Shown here in pieces: positions 20,327 to 31,519 of a stretch of DNA of 64,000 bases. The position numbers were made by a program, and so were the translations under genes. The stretch is from Diploptera punctata. Taxonomy: Eukaryota > Arthropoda > Insecta > Blattodea > Blaberidae. Positions within the stretch are counted from its first letter, which is position 1. Each line of letters starts with the position of its first letter. The stretch covers positions 1,426,001 through 1,490,000 of the forward strand of contig JASPKZ010007286.1 of assembly GCA_030220185.1 (NCBI GenBank), given 5' to 3'. The notes beneath the pieces were generated by a model that was not told where the DNA came from, did no database searches, and saw nothing but the letters and a program-made list of their open reading frames with translations.

Positions 20327-22399
20327 TGCGCAAAAAGTGAACATCCGAATTTCGAGATAATTTTGATTTTAAAATGAAGCTTAGAACCTAAACACAGTTT
20401 CGCATGTGTCACTAAACGGAGTTCAAATCCCTTATAGTGAGACAGTAAAAATTCTAGGAGTATTTATTGACAAAAACTTAAATTGGAATACACAAATAAA
20501 CCATACATGCAAAACAGTCTTCTCAATAATACATTCATTAAATCGTGTACGAAATTGTTTGCCATTCGCCCTTAGGAAAATGTTAGTAGAAACACTTTGC
20601 AATGCCCCATTTTGATTATTGTGACACTCTTTTTACAGACTTAAATATTATTTCCACTCAAAGACTTCAACGTGTTCATAATTCTTGCGCACGTTTTATT
20701 TGTGGTATTCGCAAATTTGACCATGTTACACCGTCCCTGGAACAATTATCGTGGTTTCGTCTAAGAGATCGTAGAACTGTCCATTCCCTATCCCTTCTCT
20801 ATAAAATACTTCACACATCATCGCCTAATTATTCTTCACGCCGCTTCATCAGACTATCCGACACACATAATCTTGACACTCGATCCCATCAGCACATTGT
20901 CCTTTATATCCCGCCTCATCACACTGTATATTATTCATTATCTTTTACGGTGTCACTTACCAAAACATGGAATTCCCTTCCACCCTATGTCAGAAGACTG
21001 TCAAACTATAACATCCTTCAAAAACAAACTAAAGAATTATTTAATAACAAACTAACTTATACACCTCACTGATAGTATTCTTTTAGCAATATTAATATAT
21101 TTAATTATTTATGTAAATAATATTAAGAATAACAAATATTTTTATTTGTTTTGTTTTAAATATTGTATAATCGTAAAATTAGTTTTCTATATCTCATTAT
21201 TTTCCTGTTTTTTATATACACTAGACAGGGACAATTTAATATGTCTTGCTTGTATACATTTTATTATTAGTTTTAGTCTTAATTTTAACTAACATTAACT
21301 GGTTGTATTATAGATCGTAATATGTATATTAGATGTTATCTTTTGATCAAATTTTTACTTAGTGTTTAATATTAGAGTTAATTAAGATTGTTATATTCTG
21401 ATGTAATATATGTTTGTCCTGGTGAGTGGAAGAGAAGGCCACATGGCCTTAACTCCACCAGGCTAAATAAATCTTAAAATAAAAAAAATAAAAAAAAATA
21501 AACATAAAAAAAATTGCGGACCATCGAGAAACAAAGCAGTAAAATAACATTTTGCAAGCACTACAAAATACACATTTCACTAGTTTACTGTACGAGACGT
21601 CCCCTTTTAGATATAGATCTGGTATTAAAATGAAGCTTTAGTATCACCAAAGATGAAAACACAAGAGAATCTGCGGACCATCGCTAAAGAAACTAGGTTA
21701 GAGTAGTAGTTTCTTATACATAATTAGGTTAAGTTAGTTTATAGTTTCTTACACATATAGTATAATTTATTTACATATCTGTAATTTAATATTGTCTAAA
21801 TGCCATTCTATTTATTACTTTCACAGATTAGAGTAATTTAAATAAGTTGGGTTAGCTTTTAGGTTATTATACATGTATTCTTATACATTATATTACAATT
21901 TTCGAAGATTATGTTATAAATAAGTGGCATCTATTAATTGAATATTTCGTAAGGGCTAATTTGTCGTTGTTCATTTTCGAGAAATACGTACGATGACGTA
22001 TCGATTATTATCGTCAATCGATTCAGTTAAGCCGTTTTTTCTTAAGAAACTCTGTGTGAGGATGTGATTTTTATTAAATTTCAAACTCTTCGCTATGTAG
22101 GCCTAATTTTGGAAATATAGCACTTTTATTAGAATAAAATATTTATTCTATTTTCGCATCTCTATTGAAGAAAACATGTTTTCACCCTGGACTAACATCT
22201 GAATATCGAATCTGACGTCAGGACCACAATGGCAACCACTTCCTTCAGGTAATATAGGCAATATTGCTGTATAAATTGTTATTTTACAGCTTTGTTTCTG
22301 GGTGGTCCGCAAATTGTTTTCATGTTTTCATCTTCAACATTCCTAAGCTTCATTTTAAAACCAAAATTATCTCGAAATTCGAATGTCCACTTTTTGCGC
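20327..22399. mobile_element. DNA-4, long terminal inverted repeat element with nested LINE-B
   Basis: Left end TGCGCAAAAAGTGAACATCC to about 20384 is repeated in inverted form at 22343-22399 (arm about 57 bases, including GAATTTCGAGATAATTTT and AAAATGAAGCTTAG). No transposase is seen. Internal GCGGACCATCG motifs occur at about 21515 and 21675 and inverted at 22298. LINE-B occupies 20400-21485. The flanks GGTTAC and GTACCC give no clear target duplication. Confidence 0.6.
20400..21485 (+). pseudogene. LINE-B, C-terminal half of ORF2 plus 3' UTR
   Basis: Encodes VSLNGVQIPYSETVKILGVF, then RLQRVHNSCARFICGIRKF, FRLRDRRTVHSLSLLYKIL and TKTWNSLPPYVRR before a stop at 21072, typical of the region after the RT domain in CR1/Jockey-group LINEs. 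One single-base shift at about 20605-20615 (ETLCNAPF to FDYCDTLF) separates two frames. The 3' UTR ends with GTCCTGGTGAGTGG, the AAGGCC-ACAT-GGCCTT hairpin (21435-21450) and AGGCTAAATAAATC. The RT catalytic part is missing (5' truncation). Confidence 0.85.
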
Positions 22400-22624
22400 C
22401 GTACCCTTATTGGTATTATTGCAACTCGAAACAGAATGTTCTTACAAAATTAACAAATATGTACAAGTTATTTTATTTCAGACGCTTTTATATTTAACGT
22501 AAGGTCATATCGAGTCTTGGCTGAATTGTTTGTTACATCTAGTAGGCAGTGTATTGCTATTATGTTTATCGTGCATTTTATGCACAATTGTTGATTTAAT
22601 TTTAATGATATTTTTAAATTACAA
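22400..22624. other. Unassigned stretch
   Basis: AT-rich sequence between DNA-4 and SINE-A. Confidence 0.4.
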
Positions 22625-22634
22625 ATATAATGAA

Positions 22635-22970
22635 GTCCACCGCTGTGGTCTCGAGGTAGCGTGCTGCCTTGTCACGCAGCGGGCCCGGGTTCGATCCCCG
22701 GTCGGGGCAGTTTTTCTGGGTGAGGTTTTTATCGGGATTTTTCCTCACCTGTAAGACAAATGTCATGAAAACTTTAAGGCCCAAACGGTCCCCGAAATCA
22801 TATCATCCTTATCATTATCATCATCATCATCATCATCATCCTTCACCGGTGTGGAAAGCAACGGGAAGCTACCACACCTACACAATTCCCTAGTAAAGCT
22901 GCAAGCATAGCATGAAAATGCTATGATTGCAGTGAAGGACCTGCCTTCGGGCAGAATTACTATGGATGGA
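22635..22970 (+). mobile_element. SINE-A with perfect 10-bp target duplication
   Basis: Complete head 1/tail 1 SINE from GTCCACCGCTG to TATGGATGGA, flanked by ATATAATGAA at 22625-22634 and 22971-22980. This pair fixes both ends of the family to the base. Confidence 0.97.
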
Positions 22971-23340
22971 ATATAATGAAATTGGTCCAATTAATGAAAT
23001 ACAACTGAGGACTAGCCTTGAGGATTGTGAAAAATCATGATCGCTTCCGGAACCTCCAAAATAAGTCTGAAATGTCATCGCCTAAGACAACTTGCTCTAT
23101 ACATGTACATTTCTATTCTAAACTAGCAGACCCGGCAGGCGATATCCTGTCCCGAACGTTTAATTCTCGTGTCATGTCCGGACGATAAAAATATGCTACT
23201 TTTTACCGTAAAATTCACTGATTAATGAGATCGCAAGAAAACTGCTCACTGTCATCTGTTGTGGGTCATTAACTCATTATGACGTTACATTGTAGTCGCG
23301 CGGAATGTCGGTAATGCAGATGACTACACATTTGACATAA

Positions 23341-23504
23341 AAAAATCCTATAATCCAATCGGAGCGCCATCTACCAGGTCCAATTGGGAATCTAAACCAT
23401 ACAGGGACCCACTCAATCACAAAAAAAAATCCTATAATCCAATCGGAGCGCCATCTACCAGGTCCAATTGGGAATCTAAACCATCCAGGGACCCACTCAA
23501 TCAC
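23341..23504. repeat. Tandem duplication inside the Helitron
   Basis: Two units, 23341-23420 and 23421-23504, nearly identical (AATCCTATAATCCAATCGGA through GACCCACTCAATCAC), differing by one base and the A-run length. Confidence 0.92.
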
Positions 23505-23847
23505 AAAAAAAAAAAATCAAAATCGGTCCAGTAGTTTAGGCAGTTTTTAACTTCGGATTTCAAGTAAATCTCCACTTCTAGTTATCTGATTTTGCTCAGT
23601 TTTTGATAATACCTACCTCGGTTTATTTTAATAGTATACGCTGAGTTTCGTTGTGAAACACAGAAAATTGTGACCGCTAGAGCAATTTTTAAATTTTCAC
23701 TTCACGTGAACTCCTACACCTAAAGGTTTTATAGGATCCAATTGTGAATCTAAACCATCCAGGGACCCAATCAGACACACACAAAGAATTTCATAAAAAT
23801 CGGTCCAGTCTTTTAGGTAGTTTTTAATTTTGGATTTCAAGTAAACC

Positions 23848-25299
23848 ATACCAAATGAGTTAATTAAATATGGCCCAAAAAATTTAATAGGTAGATTGAG
23901 GGACTTGTATAATAAGTGCATTGCAATACAGAAGATTCCTGATGAATGGAAAATAAGCTACATAGTACCAATATACAAGAAGGGCGATAGAAGAGACGCA
24001 AAAAACTACAGAGGACTAAGTATAAATAACACATTATATAGAATATTTACGAAGTTATTAAAAACAAAGTTACAAAAAGATGTTAAAGACAAATTAGGAG
24101 AAGATCAAAATGGATTCAGACCAGGAAGGTCATGTGTTGACAATATATTTGCAATACAACAGTTAATTGAAAAACGGGACTGCAGTTGGAGAAGAAACCC
24201 ATTTGACAATGATAGATTTAGAGAAAGCTTATGACTCAATTCCGAGGAACAAATTATGGGAAGTATTGGAGAAATACAATATTGACAGAAACCTAATAGA
24301 AATTATTAAACAAACCTATAAAGATAACTCCTCTTATGTTAAAATGGGAAATATAATGTCTAATCCTATAAACACCTCAAAGGGATTGAAACAAGGGTGC
24401 AGTCTATCACCAATTTTATTTAATATTTATGTAGAATTTATATTAACGAAATGGAAACAAAGCTGCAAAGGTATGGGGATCCCAATAGGCAATAGATTTT
24501 TTGCTGACATTACAATTTGCCGATGATCAACTGGTTTTAGCGCAAGACAATTTTGATATGGAATTCATGATAAAAAGGTTGAAAAGCACATATGAATCAT
24601 GGGGTCTCACAGTAAATTTACAAAAAAACAGAATATCTGGCAATAAATAGCAATGAAAGAGAAAACTTAGTATTGGAAGATGGAATCCAAATAAAGCAAG
24701 TGAAACAAACTAAATATTTGGGAATGATTATGGATAACATCGAAGGTATAGGCAAAGAGAACATAAAACATAGAATTGAATTGAGTAGCAAAATAATATC
24801 ATCATTAAATTCCATATGGTGGGATAAGCATATTTGGAAAGACACAAAAAAATATATTGGTAAAACATTGGTGGAATCTGTTGCAATGTACGGAAGTGAG
24901 GTATGGACAATCAATAAGTACTACAAGAATAGACTAATAGCTCTAGAAATGGATTATTTACGAAGAAGTGCCAGAAAGTCTAAATTAGAACGTGTCACAA
25001 ATAAGGAAATTAGAAACAAAATGGAAGCAGAAGAAAGCATAATTGAAAGAATTGAGGAAAAGGAATTAAAGTGGTTAGGACATGTTTTAAGAATGGAAGA
25101 TGAGCGATGGCCGAAGCAACTATATGAATGGCATCCTAACAGAAAGAAGAAAAGAGGAAGACCAAGGTTAACATGGAAGGAAAACATGAAGACAGTAATG
25201 CAAGCTAGAGGGCTAAGCATCGAAGATGCCCAAGACCGTAGGCTTTGGAGGTTTGGCACGGGAAGACGGCAGCAGCTGTAAAAACCCGAAGATAGAGAG
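23848..25299 (+). pseudogene. LINE-C RT copy with three single-base frameshifts
   Basis: 5'-truncated ORF2. Segments in order: ELIKYGPKNLIGRLRDLYNK, WKISYIVPIYKKGDRR and YRGLSINNTLYRIFTKLL; GFRPGRSCVDNIFA; LEKAYDSIPRNKLW; GLKQGCSLSPILFNIY; FADDQLVLAQDNF; TKYLGMIMDN; VAMYGSEVWTINKYY; RLTWKENMKTVM. The frame is broken at about 24177 (GGG for GG), 24500 (six T for five) and 24628 (seven A for six), each a one-base gain in a homopolymer. Flanked by AAGTAAACC at 23839-23847 and 25300-25308. Catalytic motifs including FADD are present. Confidence 0.92.
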
Positions 25300-25734
25300 A
25301 AGTAAACCTCCATTTCTAATTGTCAGATTTCGTTCAATTTTGGTTAATACCTATCTCGGTTTATTTTAATATAATATACTGAGTTTCGTTGTAAAAGATC
25401 GAAAAATGTGACCGCTAGAGCGATTTTTCAATTTTCGTTTCAGGTGAACTCCTACACCTAATTGTTTCAGAACATAATAGATAACGGCTAAACACTCGCC
25501 GCATCAGATAACCTGTATATACAAATTTTCACGAAGGTCGGATGAACGGTTCAGAATCTATAAAGGACAGACATTTATATACACACTGATTGGAAGAATT
25601 ATATTTATGAATACAAAACACGTTTATATCACAGGCTACATTTATATTTTTTGTTTAGATGAAATTCAACAATTGTGAATTCAAGATAAAGCCTACTTTT
25701 TAATAAGATTCAGAAAATATTAATTTTTATCATG

Positions 25735-25807
25735 AGTAATGCCACGAGATATTTCCAGATTATCGAGATAAATTCACGACTCACGAAGTGAGGAGTGAAT
25801 TTAACTA
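25735..25807. repeat. Hairpin sequence beside DNA-2
   Basis: TAATGCCACGAGATATTTCC followed by AAATTCACGACTCAC-GAA-GTGAGGAGTGAATTT, a strong inverted repeat. Same sequence as 42845-42954. Confidence 0.7.
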
Positions 25808-26444
25808 GACTATTTAACTCATGCCCCAAATGGGAGTCAATGACCAATCACGTTTCAATGATTTCTGTTTTACAACCAATCAGAGTCGTGTTTCACGAAA
25901 TATTTATCAGTGTTATATTTACCATATTAAAGAAAGCTCCTCCCTTTTAATATTCTGAACAGGTCTGACCATTATTTTGCAGTGACTGAGCCCATAAGAA
26001 ATACGGCTACCAGATTGTATATATAGTGCATAGATGTCAACACATAGCACTTGCAGGAGTTAATATAAAAACATTTGTAGCAATTTATTATACCACCAAA
26101 AAAAGAAACCACTGTTTGCACTTTCTTAAATGTATTTCTTCCCAGGTAATAATCCAGAAAAATATATTTGTCATATTTACATCATACACATCAGAAATGA
26201 ATTAATATACAGTTTGATGTGTTTCATTTTTTCTCCACTAGAGAGCATTCTTACAATATTGCGTTCCTTTGGCAATAAATAGTATGATCTGGTTGCAGTG
26301 ATAAACAAAAGAAGCAGATGAAGCGTACCTATCGTTTCTCATTTGTTTTCAAACATCGCCGTTTACATTAATCAATATTTTAAAATAACTATAGTTAAAT
26401 AATGATTTGTGAGTAAACAGTTTAATTTTATTCGTTAAATAGTC
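25808..26444 (-). mobile_element. DNA-2, inverted copy
   Basis: 637 bases between GACTATTTAAC (25808) and GTTAAATAGTC (26444), reverse-complementary to the copy at 6079 over its whole length. It forms the left arm of a large palindrome with 26499-27541. Confidence 0.8.
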
Positions 26445-26498
26445 CTAACAAATGCCATTACTTATGGGAATTTGGAAACCAAGAGTGGCATTTGTTAG

Positions 26499-27541
26499 GA
26501 CTATTTAACGAATAAAATTAAGCTCTTTACTCACAAATCATTATTTAAATATAGTTATTTTAAAATATGTATATATTTAATGTAAACGGCGATGTTTGAA
26601 AACAAATGAGGAACGATTGCTATGCTTCATTTATTCATCACTGCAACCAGATCATATTATTTATTGCCAAATGATCGCAATATTGTAAGAATGCACCCTA
26701 GTGCAGAAATTTAAAACCAACATTATAGGTTATTAATTAATTTCTGATGTCCTGTGATGTAAATATGTCAGTTATATTTTTCTGCAACGTTATTTCACGG
26801 TAAATAATACGTTTAAGAAAGTACAAACAGTGTTTTTTTTTGTGGTGTAATCAATTGCTACAAATATTTTCATATTACCTTCCGCAAGCACTATGTGTTT
26901 ACATTTGTGCACTATATATACAATCTGGTAGCCATATGTAGTCACTGCAAAATAATGCTATGACCTATTCAGAATGCTAAAAAGGAGGAGCTTGATTTTA
27001 AAGTGATAAAAGGGGTCCTCATCTAGGAGATATGTGGATGGCGACCACAAGGTGCCCAAGCTGTGCAAGACATTTCTTCCACTTACTTGTGTTTTGCACT
27101 CTTTTAACTTTACTATCTAACCTCTCTTGGTTAACTCTTGTTTTTCAACCCCGACGCTATTAGGGCATCCGAGGGCTAGGGTGTCTTTCCTTTCTTCCAT
27201 TTCATGTTTCCTTTATTTTCTTTTCTTCTCCAGAAAAGCCTGACCAGAGGCTATAAGATGGCATCCCCATCACTGGTCTTGCCTTCCTTTGGCCAGCAAC
27301 CAATCGAAGGGACTATTATTATGCTTTCAAGTCTTATACGAGAATTTCCCAGGAATTTTCTATAGGATCGTAACAGGCCTTGGCCTAATACTTGGAAGGA
27401 AGAAGAAGAAGAAGAAGAAGAAGAAGAAGAAAATTAAACTGATGAAATCGAGGTGAAAAACGACTGTGACTGGTTATAAATAAAAAATAATTGAAATGTG
27501 ATTGGTCATTGACTCCCATTTGGGACATGAGTTAAATAGTC
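26499..27541 (+). mobile_element. DNA-2, direct copy with insertion
   Basis: Starts GACTATTTAACG and ends GAGTTAAATAGTC. Colinear with 6079-6721 except for about 430 bases at roughly 27005-27431 that contain SINE-I. Confidence 0.8.
27096..27431 (+). mobile_element. SINE-I inside DNA-2
   Basis: Same element as 14455-14780, from GCACTCTTTTAACTTTAC to a (GAA)n tail of about 10 units. The 90 bases just upstream (27005-27095) are also foreign to DNA-2 and may be a longer 5' part of the same element. Confidence 0.75.
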
Positions 27542-28083
27542 AGTACAAAATGCTGTAAAACTATGCTACGTTTAAAACAGTTGATGATTTATGGACCTAA
27601 GATAATTGCTGCCTCCGATACGTAACGTGGAATGCAGAAGAACTCCATACGTCATCCAATCTAGAGACGTGCTTATTGAAGCGAAACACGTGAAACAATG
27701 TTATAAGAATGAAGAATTTTCACCTGAAATATCTTTAGTCAAGTCTACTGGATCTGGTGTTATAATAGGCATATTAACTTATATAGTTTAAGAAATGTAT
27801 TTACAATATCCATCTACAAAATATATCGCACTTTGGGAAGAAGACCACAAGTGTAAAACGTTATTCCCGAGTTAATCACAATTAAAGTTAAAAAAAAAGT
27901 ATAGTAAATTTAATTTTTGATATGGATACAATTTTATCCTGTCTCCATTTTCTTGCACGTGATTTGTGGCCGTAAAGAAATACATTTGTAACCATTTTTC
28001 CTGATAGATAGTAGCCTTAACCCAATTTATGACATTTTTACACTTGTTGCCTTCTTCTTCCCAAGGTGCCATATATTCGTCCA
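27542..28083. other. Unassigned stretch
   Basis: A 61-codon frame at 27606-27791 has no recognisable motif. No repeat terminus seen. Confidence 0.35.
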
Positions 28084-28562
28084 CTATTATTCTACAAGTT
28101 ACATTATATGGGTGCGAAACATGGACTCTTACTTTAAGGGAGGAAAGGAGATTACGAGTATTTGAGAATAAAGTTCTTAGGAAAATGTTTGGACCAAAGA
28201 GAGATGAAGAGACAGGTGAATGGAGAAGACTTCATAACAATTAACTACATGGTCTTTATAGGAAGCCAGATATAATAAGAACAGTTAAGTCTCATAGACT
28301 GCGATGGGCAGGACATGTTGCGCGTATGGGGAATGAAAGACGTGCATGAAAACTTCTTGTAGCAAAGCCAGAAGGAAAACGCCCAGTTGGTAGACCAAGA
28401 ATGAGGTGGGAGAACAACATTAACTATGATTTGAGGGAAGTAGATTATACAGGGAATGATTGGAAAGCATTAGCTCAGGATAGGGATGTATGGAGAGCTC
28501 ATGTCCGCGCGGCCATGAACCTACGGGTTCGATAGTGCCAGTGAGTAAGTAAGTAAGTAAGT
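28084..28562 (+). pseudogene. LINE-A 3' fragment
   Basis: C-terminal coding remnant: YGCETWTLTLREERRLRVFE, FGPKRDEETGEWRRLHNN, then a TAA, LRWAGHVARMGNE, TGA, KPEGKRPVGRPRMRWENNIN and VRAAMNLRVR before the final stop. 3' end GATAGTGCCAGTGAG with (TAAG)n tail at 28545-28562. Stops make it non-functional. Confidence 0.88.
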
Positions 28563-28985
28563 ACTTCTCGAATGTAAAAGTGAGATAATTTGCACTGCGA
28601 ACACTGTAATATCTGTCATGAACAAAGTAAAAAAAAAATCCACTCTAACAATTGACATACAATTATTGCAATAGACAAACTTGTTACCACTGCATCTAAG
28701 AAGAGAGAGAGAGGGGGGAAAAAAAGCTAAGTAAAATTAGCAAAACATCCAGATTGCTTTAAGGCACTGACATAACAATATCCCTGCTGGTAACTGTTTT
28801 CAAACAAATGATCCTTTTTTTCTGAAAGCAGAAGAGCTATTCATGAAGTATGTTCTAAACCAGTTAGATGTGGAGCTGTTACCCCAAATAGATGAGTAGA
28901 GATCGCCTGCCAAATTATCAATTGAAGAGTTTAAGAGAAGCGATGAAACCTGTCCACAAAGTACTCAAGAGCAATCCATTGATTA
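28563..28985. other. Unassigned stretch
   Basis: No recognised gene or repeat; a short GA/GGGG purine run at 28700-28725. Confidence 0.35.
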
Positions 28986-29524
28986 CACTGAGCAACAAAA
29001 AAGAAACTTTTTTTGTCTCAGAAAAAAAAAAAGATTCTGTTAGTATTTTTTTCTCCTGAATTCAAATATGATATCGGGTTTTCTCCATCAAGCAAGGTTT
29101 CCGACAGACAGGTTTTTATAATTTCAAACACTTTAATATTTTCTACATTCGTAACTACACAATATTCGAACATTCGGACTCACCTAGAAAGTAAGAAATG
29201 ACGATTTTCTGCTATATTTCGCCTGTGGAGCATCCCTCTTGATGGTCCAACAATAATCGGCCAGCATATTAGGATTCCATTTGCCTTGATATCTCTTTTC
29301 CATAGCTGAAACCATTTGAGTTAGCTCATTTGGTTTTATTTTACAATGGACAAATGGACGAAAAAACGTTTATTAAAAAATAATTATTTAAATCTATTAA
29401 TTGAAATTTAAATAAAAAACTGTGGGTGATGGAGAAATTCCGAATACATATTTGAAAGACGATAAAAAAACTGCATTAAGTACGACTATTGGTACTCATG
29501 AGACAAAAATCATGTTGACCAGTG
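28986..29524 (-). mobile_element. DNA-1 derivative, copy 4
   Basis: Ends CACTGAGCAACAAAAA and TTGACCAGTG, flanked by TTA on both sides. Carries the minus-strand C-terminal remnant (about 29187-29310) and a single unit of the ACAATGGAC repeat. Confidence 0.85.
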
Positions 29525-29584
29525 TTATTCTCAACTTCTTGAAGTCCGGGATCCCACCGTCAGTACTATCTAACATGACCGGAA

Positions 29585-29660
29585 ACAGAATAACTCCATG
29601 GCACGACAGGTCTAAGAAGGTCCTTGACCAACTGGCCGGCTGCTGGTCATGAGTATCACT
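29585..29660 (-). mobile_element. SINE-E 3' fragment
   Basis: GCACGACAGGTCTAAGAAGG, CCTTGACCAACTGGCCGGC and TGCTGGTC match the SINE-E 3' end only. Confidence 0.55.
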
Positions 29661-30109
29661 GTAATGCATATAAACTAAATTACTCTAATTAGAATATTTC
29701 TATGTAATTACAACTTATAAATCTTCTTTAAGAATTACACCTCCCTCGGGGCTTAAAGTTCATTGCCTTCGGCTGTTAGCCTGTAGACACGCTTTAGATG
29801 ATTGCAAAGACCGGCATCCCTTTGTCTGTAGTAAACAAGATATCAGGCTGTCGCTGAATGCAATATAGGAGAACCCAACACAAGGGACACAGACATAAAG
29901 TGGAGAATTAAAATCCTCTACCTCGCCGGGAATAGAACCAAGATTTGGCGTTTATACAGTAATGATCCTGGGTGGGCCTCTAATTGTAATTACTCCTTAT
30001 TGGGAGGGCTGAGGGCCGTAGCTCAAACGATTTCTTATTAGGTAAGATTAGCATTCATTTTATTATGTATAAAACTTTATAAGTACATTGAAAATATCTG
30101 GAACTGTAA
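29661..30109. other. Unassigned; possible tRNA-headed repeat on the minus strand
   Basis: The minus strand of 29925-30030 shows CGTTTGAGCTACGGCCC and GGTTCTATTCCCGGC, spaced like A and B boxes. No second copy is in the window, so a SINE call is tentative. Confidence 0.3.
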
Positions 30110-30657
30110 CAGATATTAACGCGGGAATTAGATAAATCGCCCTTGGATATAGTCGCTTTACAGGAAGTTGGGTGGCCAGGAGAAGGTAGTCAGGAATCAG
30201 GAAGGTTAGCATTATACTATGGGGGTACAGAAAGACCTGCATTTGGAACGGGCTTTTTAGTCAGAAGGAGGATCCTATCCGCTATCCGAGATACCAAAGA
30301 GAGATGAACAGACAGGTGAATGGAGAAGACTACATAACAATGAACTACATGGTCTTTATAGGAAGCCAGATATAATAAGAACAGTTAAGTCTCGTAGACT
30401 GCGATGGGCAGGACATGTTGCACGTATGGGGAATGAAAGACTTGTAAGGAAGCTTCTTGTAGGAAAGCCAGAGGGAAAACGCCCAGTTGGTAGACCAAGA
30501 ATGAGGTGGGAGAATAACATTAACTATGATTTGAGGGAAGTAGATTATACAGGGAATGATTGGAAAGCATTAGCTCAGGATAGGGATGTATGGAGAGCTT
30601 ATGTCCGCGCGGCCATGAACCTACGGGTTCGATAGTGCCAGTGAGTAAGTAAGTAAG
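30110..30657 (+). pseudogene. LINE-A with internal deletion: endonuclease start joined to 3' end
   Basis: 30117-30290 encodes an APE-endonuclease-like stretch: LTRELDKSPLDIVALQEVGW, YYGGTERPAFGTGFLV. At about 30291 it jumps to the LINE-A C-terminus (TKER*, then TGEWRRLHNNELHGLYRKP, LVGKPEGKRPVGRPRMRW and VRAAMNLRVR) and a (GTAA)n tail. This is the only piece showing that LINE-A encodes an APE endonuclease. The RT is absent. Confidence 0.85.
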
Positions 30658-30689
30658 GTATAGGTTTACATGTATATTGAATATTGCTT

Positions 30690-31100
30690 ACCGTACATTC
30701 GGTCTACCAATATTCCTGCCTCCTCTTGGTTTGTAATTAAGTATAATTTTTGGAATCCGATCATCTTTCATTCTTTGAACATGCTATTTCCAGTTTTTTT
30801 CTAGATTCTTTTATTTTATCTAAAAGTTTAAAAATATTTAGCTAATTTCTAATATATTTACTTCTTCTTTTATCTAGAAGTTTGCAGCCAGCCACACTTC
30901 TCAGAAATCTCATTTCAGCTGCTTCTATGATCTTCTCTTCTCTTTTAGTTAAAACCCAAAATTCACTATCATACAATAGTAAGGGGACAGCCACTGCTTT
31001 ATAAAATTTTAGTTTTGTTTCCATTCTTGTGTTTTTAAATATTCTTTTAATTGCATCACATATATAATTACATTTATAAAGTTTGTTAAACAGATCTTTA
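30690..31100 (-). pseudogene. LINE-D C-terminal fragment
   Basis: Minus strand: LKFYKAVAVPLLLYDSEFWV, EAAEMRFLRSVAGCKLLDKR, a stop, and after a shift YKPRGGRNIGRPN. Decayed relative of 16905. Confidence 0.75.
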
Positions 31101-31175
31101 TTTTTAACTTTAACTTATTAATTATAATAAGACTCGAAAAACTAAAAAAATTGTAATACATTGAGAGGAAGTACT

Positions 31176-31190
31176 ACTACTACTACTACT

Positions 31191-31268
<78 letters not shown>
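31176..31268. repeat. (ACT)n(AAT)n microsatellite
   Basis: Short ACT run passing into more than 25 AAT units. Confidence 0.97.
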
Positions 31269-31270
<2 letters not shown>

Positions 31271-31505
31271 TCCGTATAAAAACAACATTATACTTTTTAA
31301 ATATAAGCTAATATAATGCAATGAGTTATTTTGTAAACTAAAAACTCTTTATGGCCTAGTCTATATGTATTTATAATTTTAACTAGCCTATATTATAATG
31401 GTAATAGTTTTAGTTTCACAATGTTTGTGTAGATGCATTTTTTTTTGTAAATTTCATTTCACTGGCTAAGTAGAATATAAGAACTTTTTTCCTTAATATT
31501 GATGT
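31269..31505. other. Unassigned stretch
   Basis: AT-rich, nothing recognised. Confidence 0.4.
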
Positions 31506-31519
31506 CTTAAATAGGTTTA

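Larger units (their letters stand above)
23123..25589 (-). mobile_element. Helitron carrying a LINE-C insertion
   Basis: Read on the minus strand it begins TCAGTGTGTATATAAATG (25589) and ends GGGTCTGCTAG (23123), flanked by A and T as Helitrons require. The 3' end has a short stem CAGG/CCTG just inside. Without the LINE it is about 1 kb, non-coding, with an 80-84 base direct repeat at 23341-23504 and a third diverged unit near 23719-23776. No Rep/helicase is encoded. Confidence 0.75.

Noticed and set aside
22669..22893. SINE-derived frames with FFWVRFLSGFFLTCKTN
   Set aside because: The same peptide appears at every SINE-A copy (16176, 48448, 62656) because the SINE sequence is conserved, not the protein.
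24618..25313. Minus-strand frames of 60-119 codons
   Set aside because: Antisense shadows of the LINE-C coding sequence at 23848-25299.
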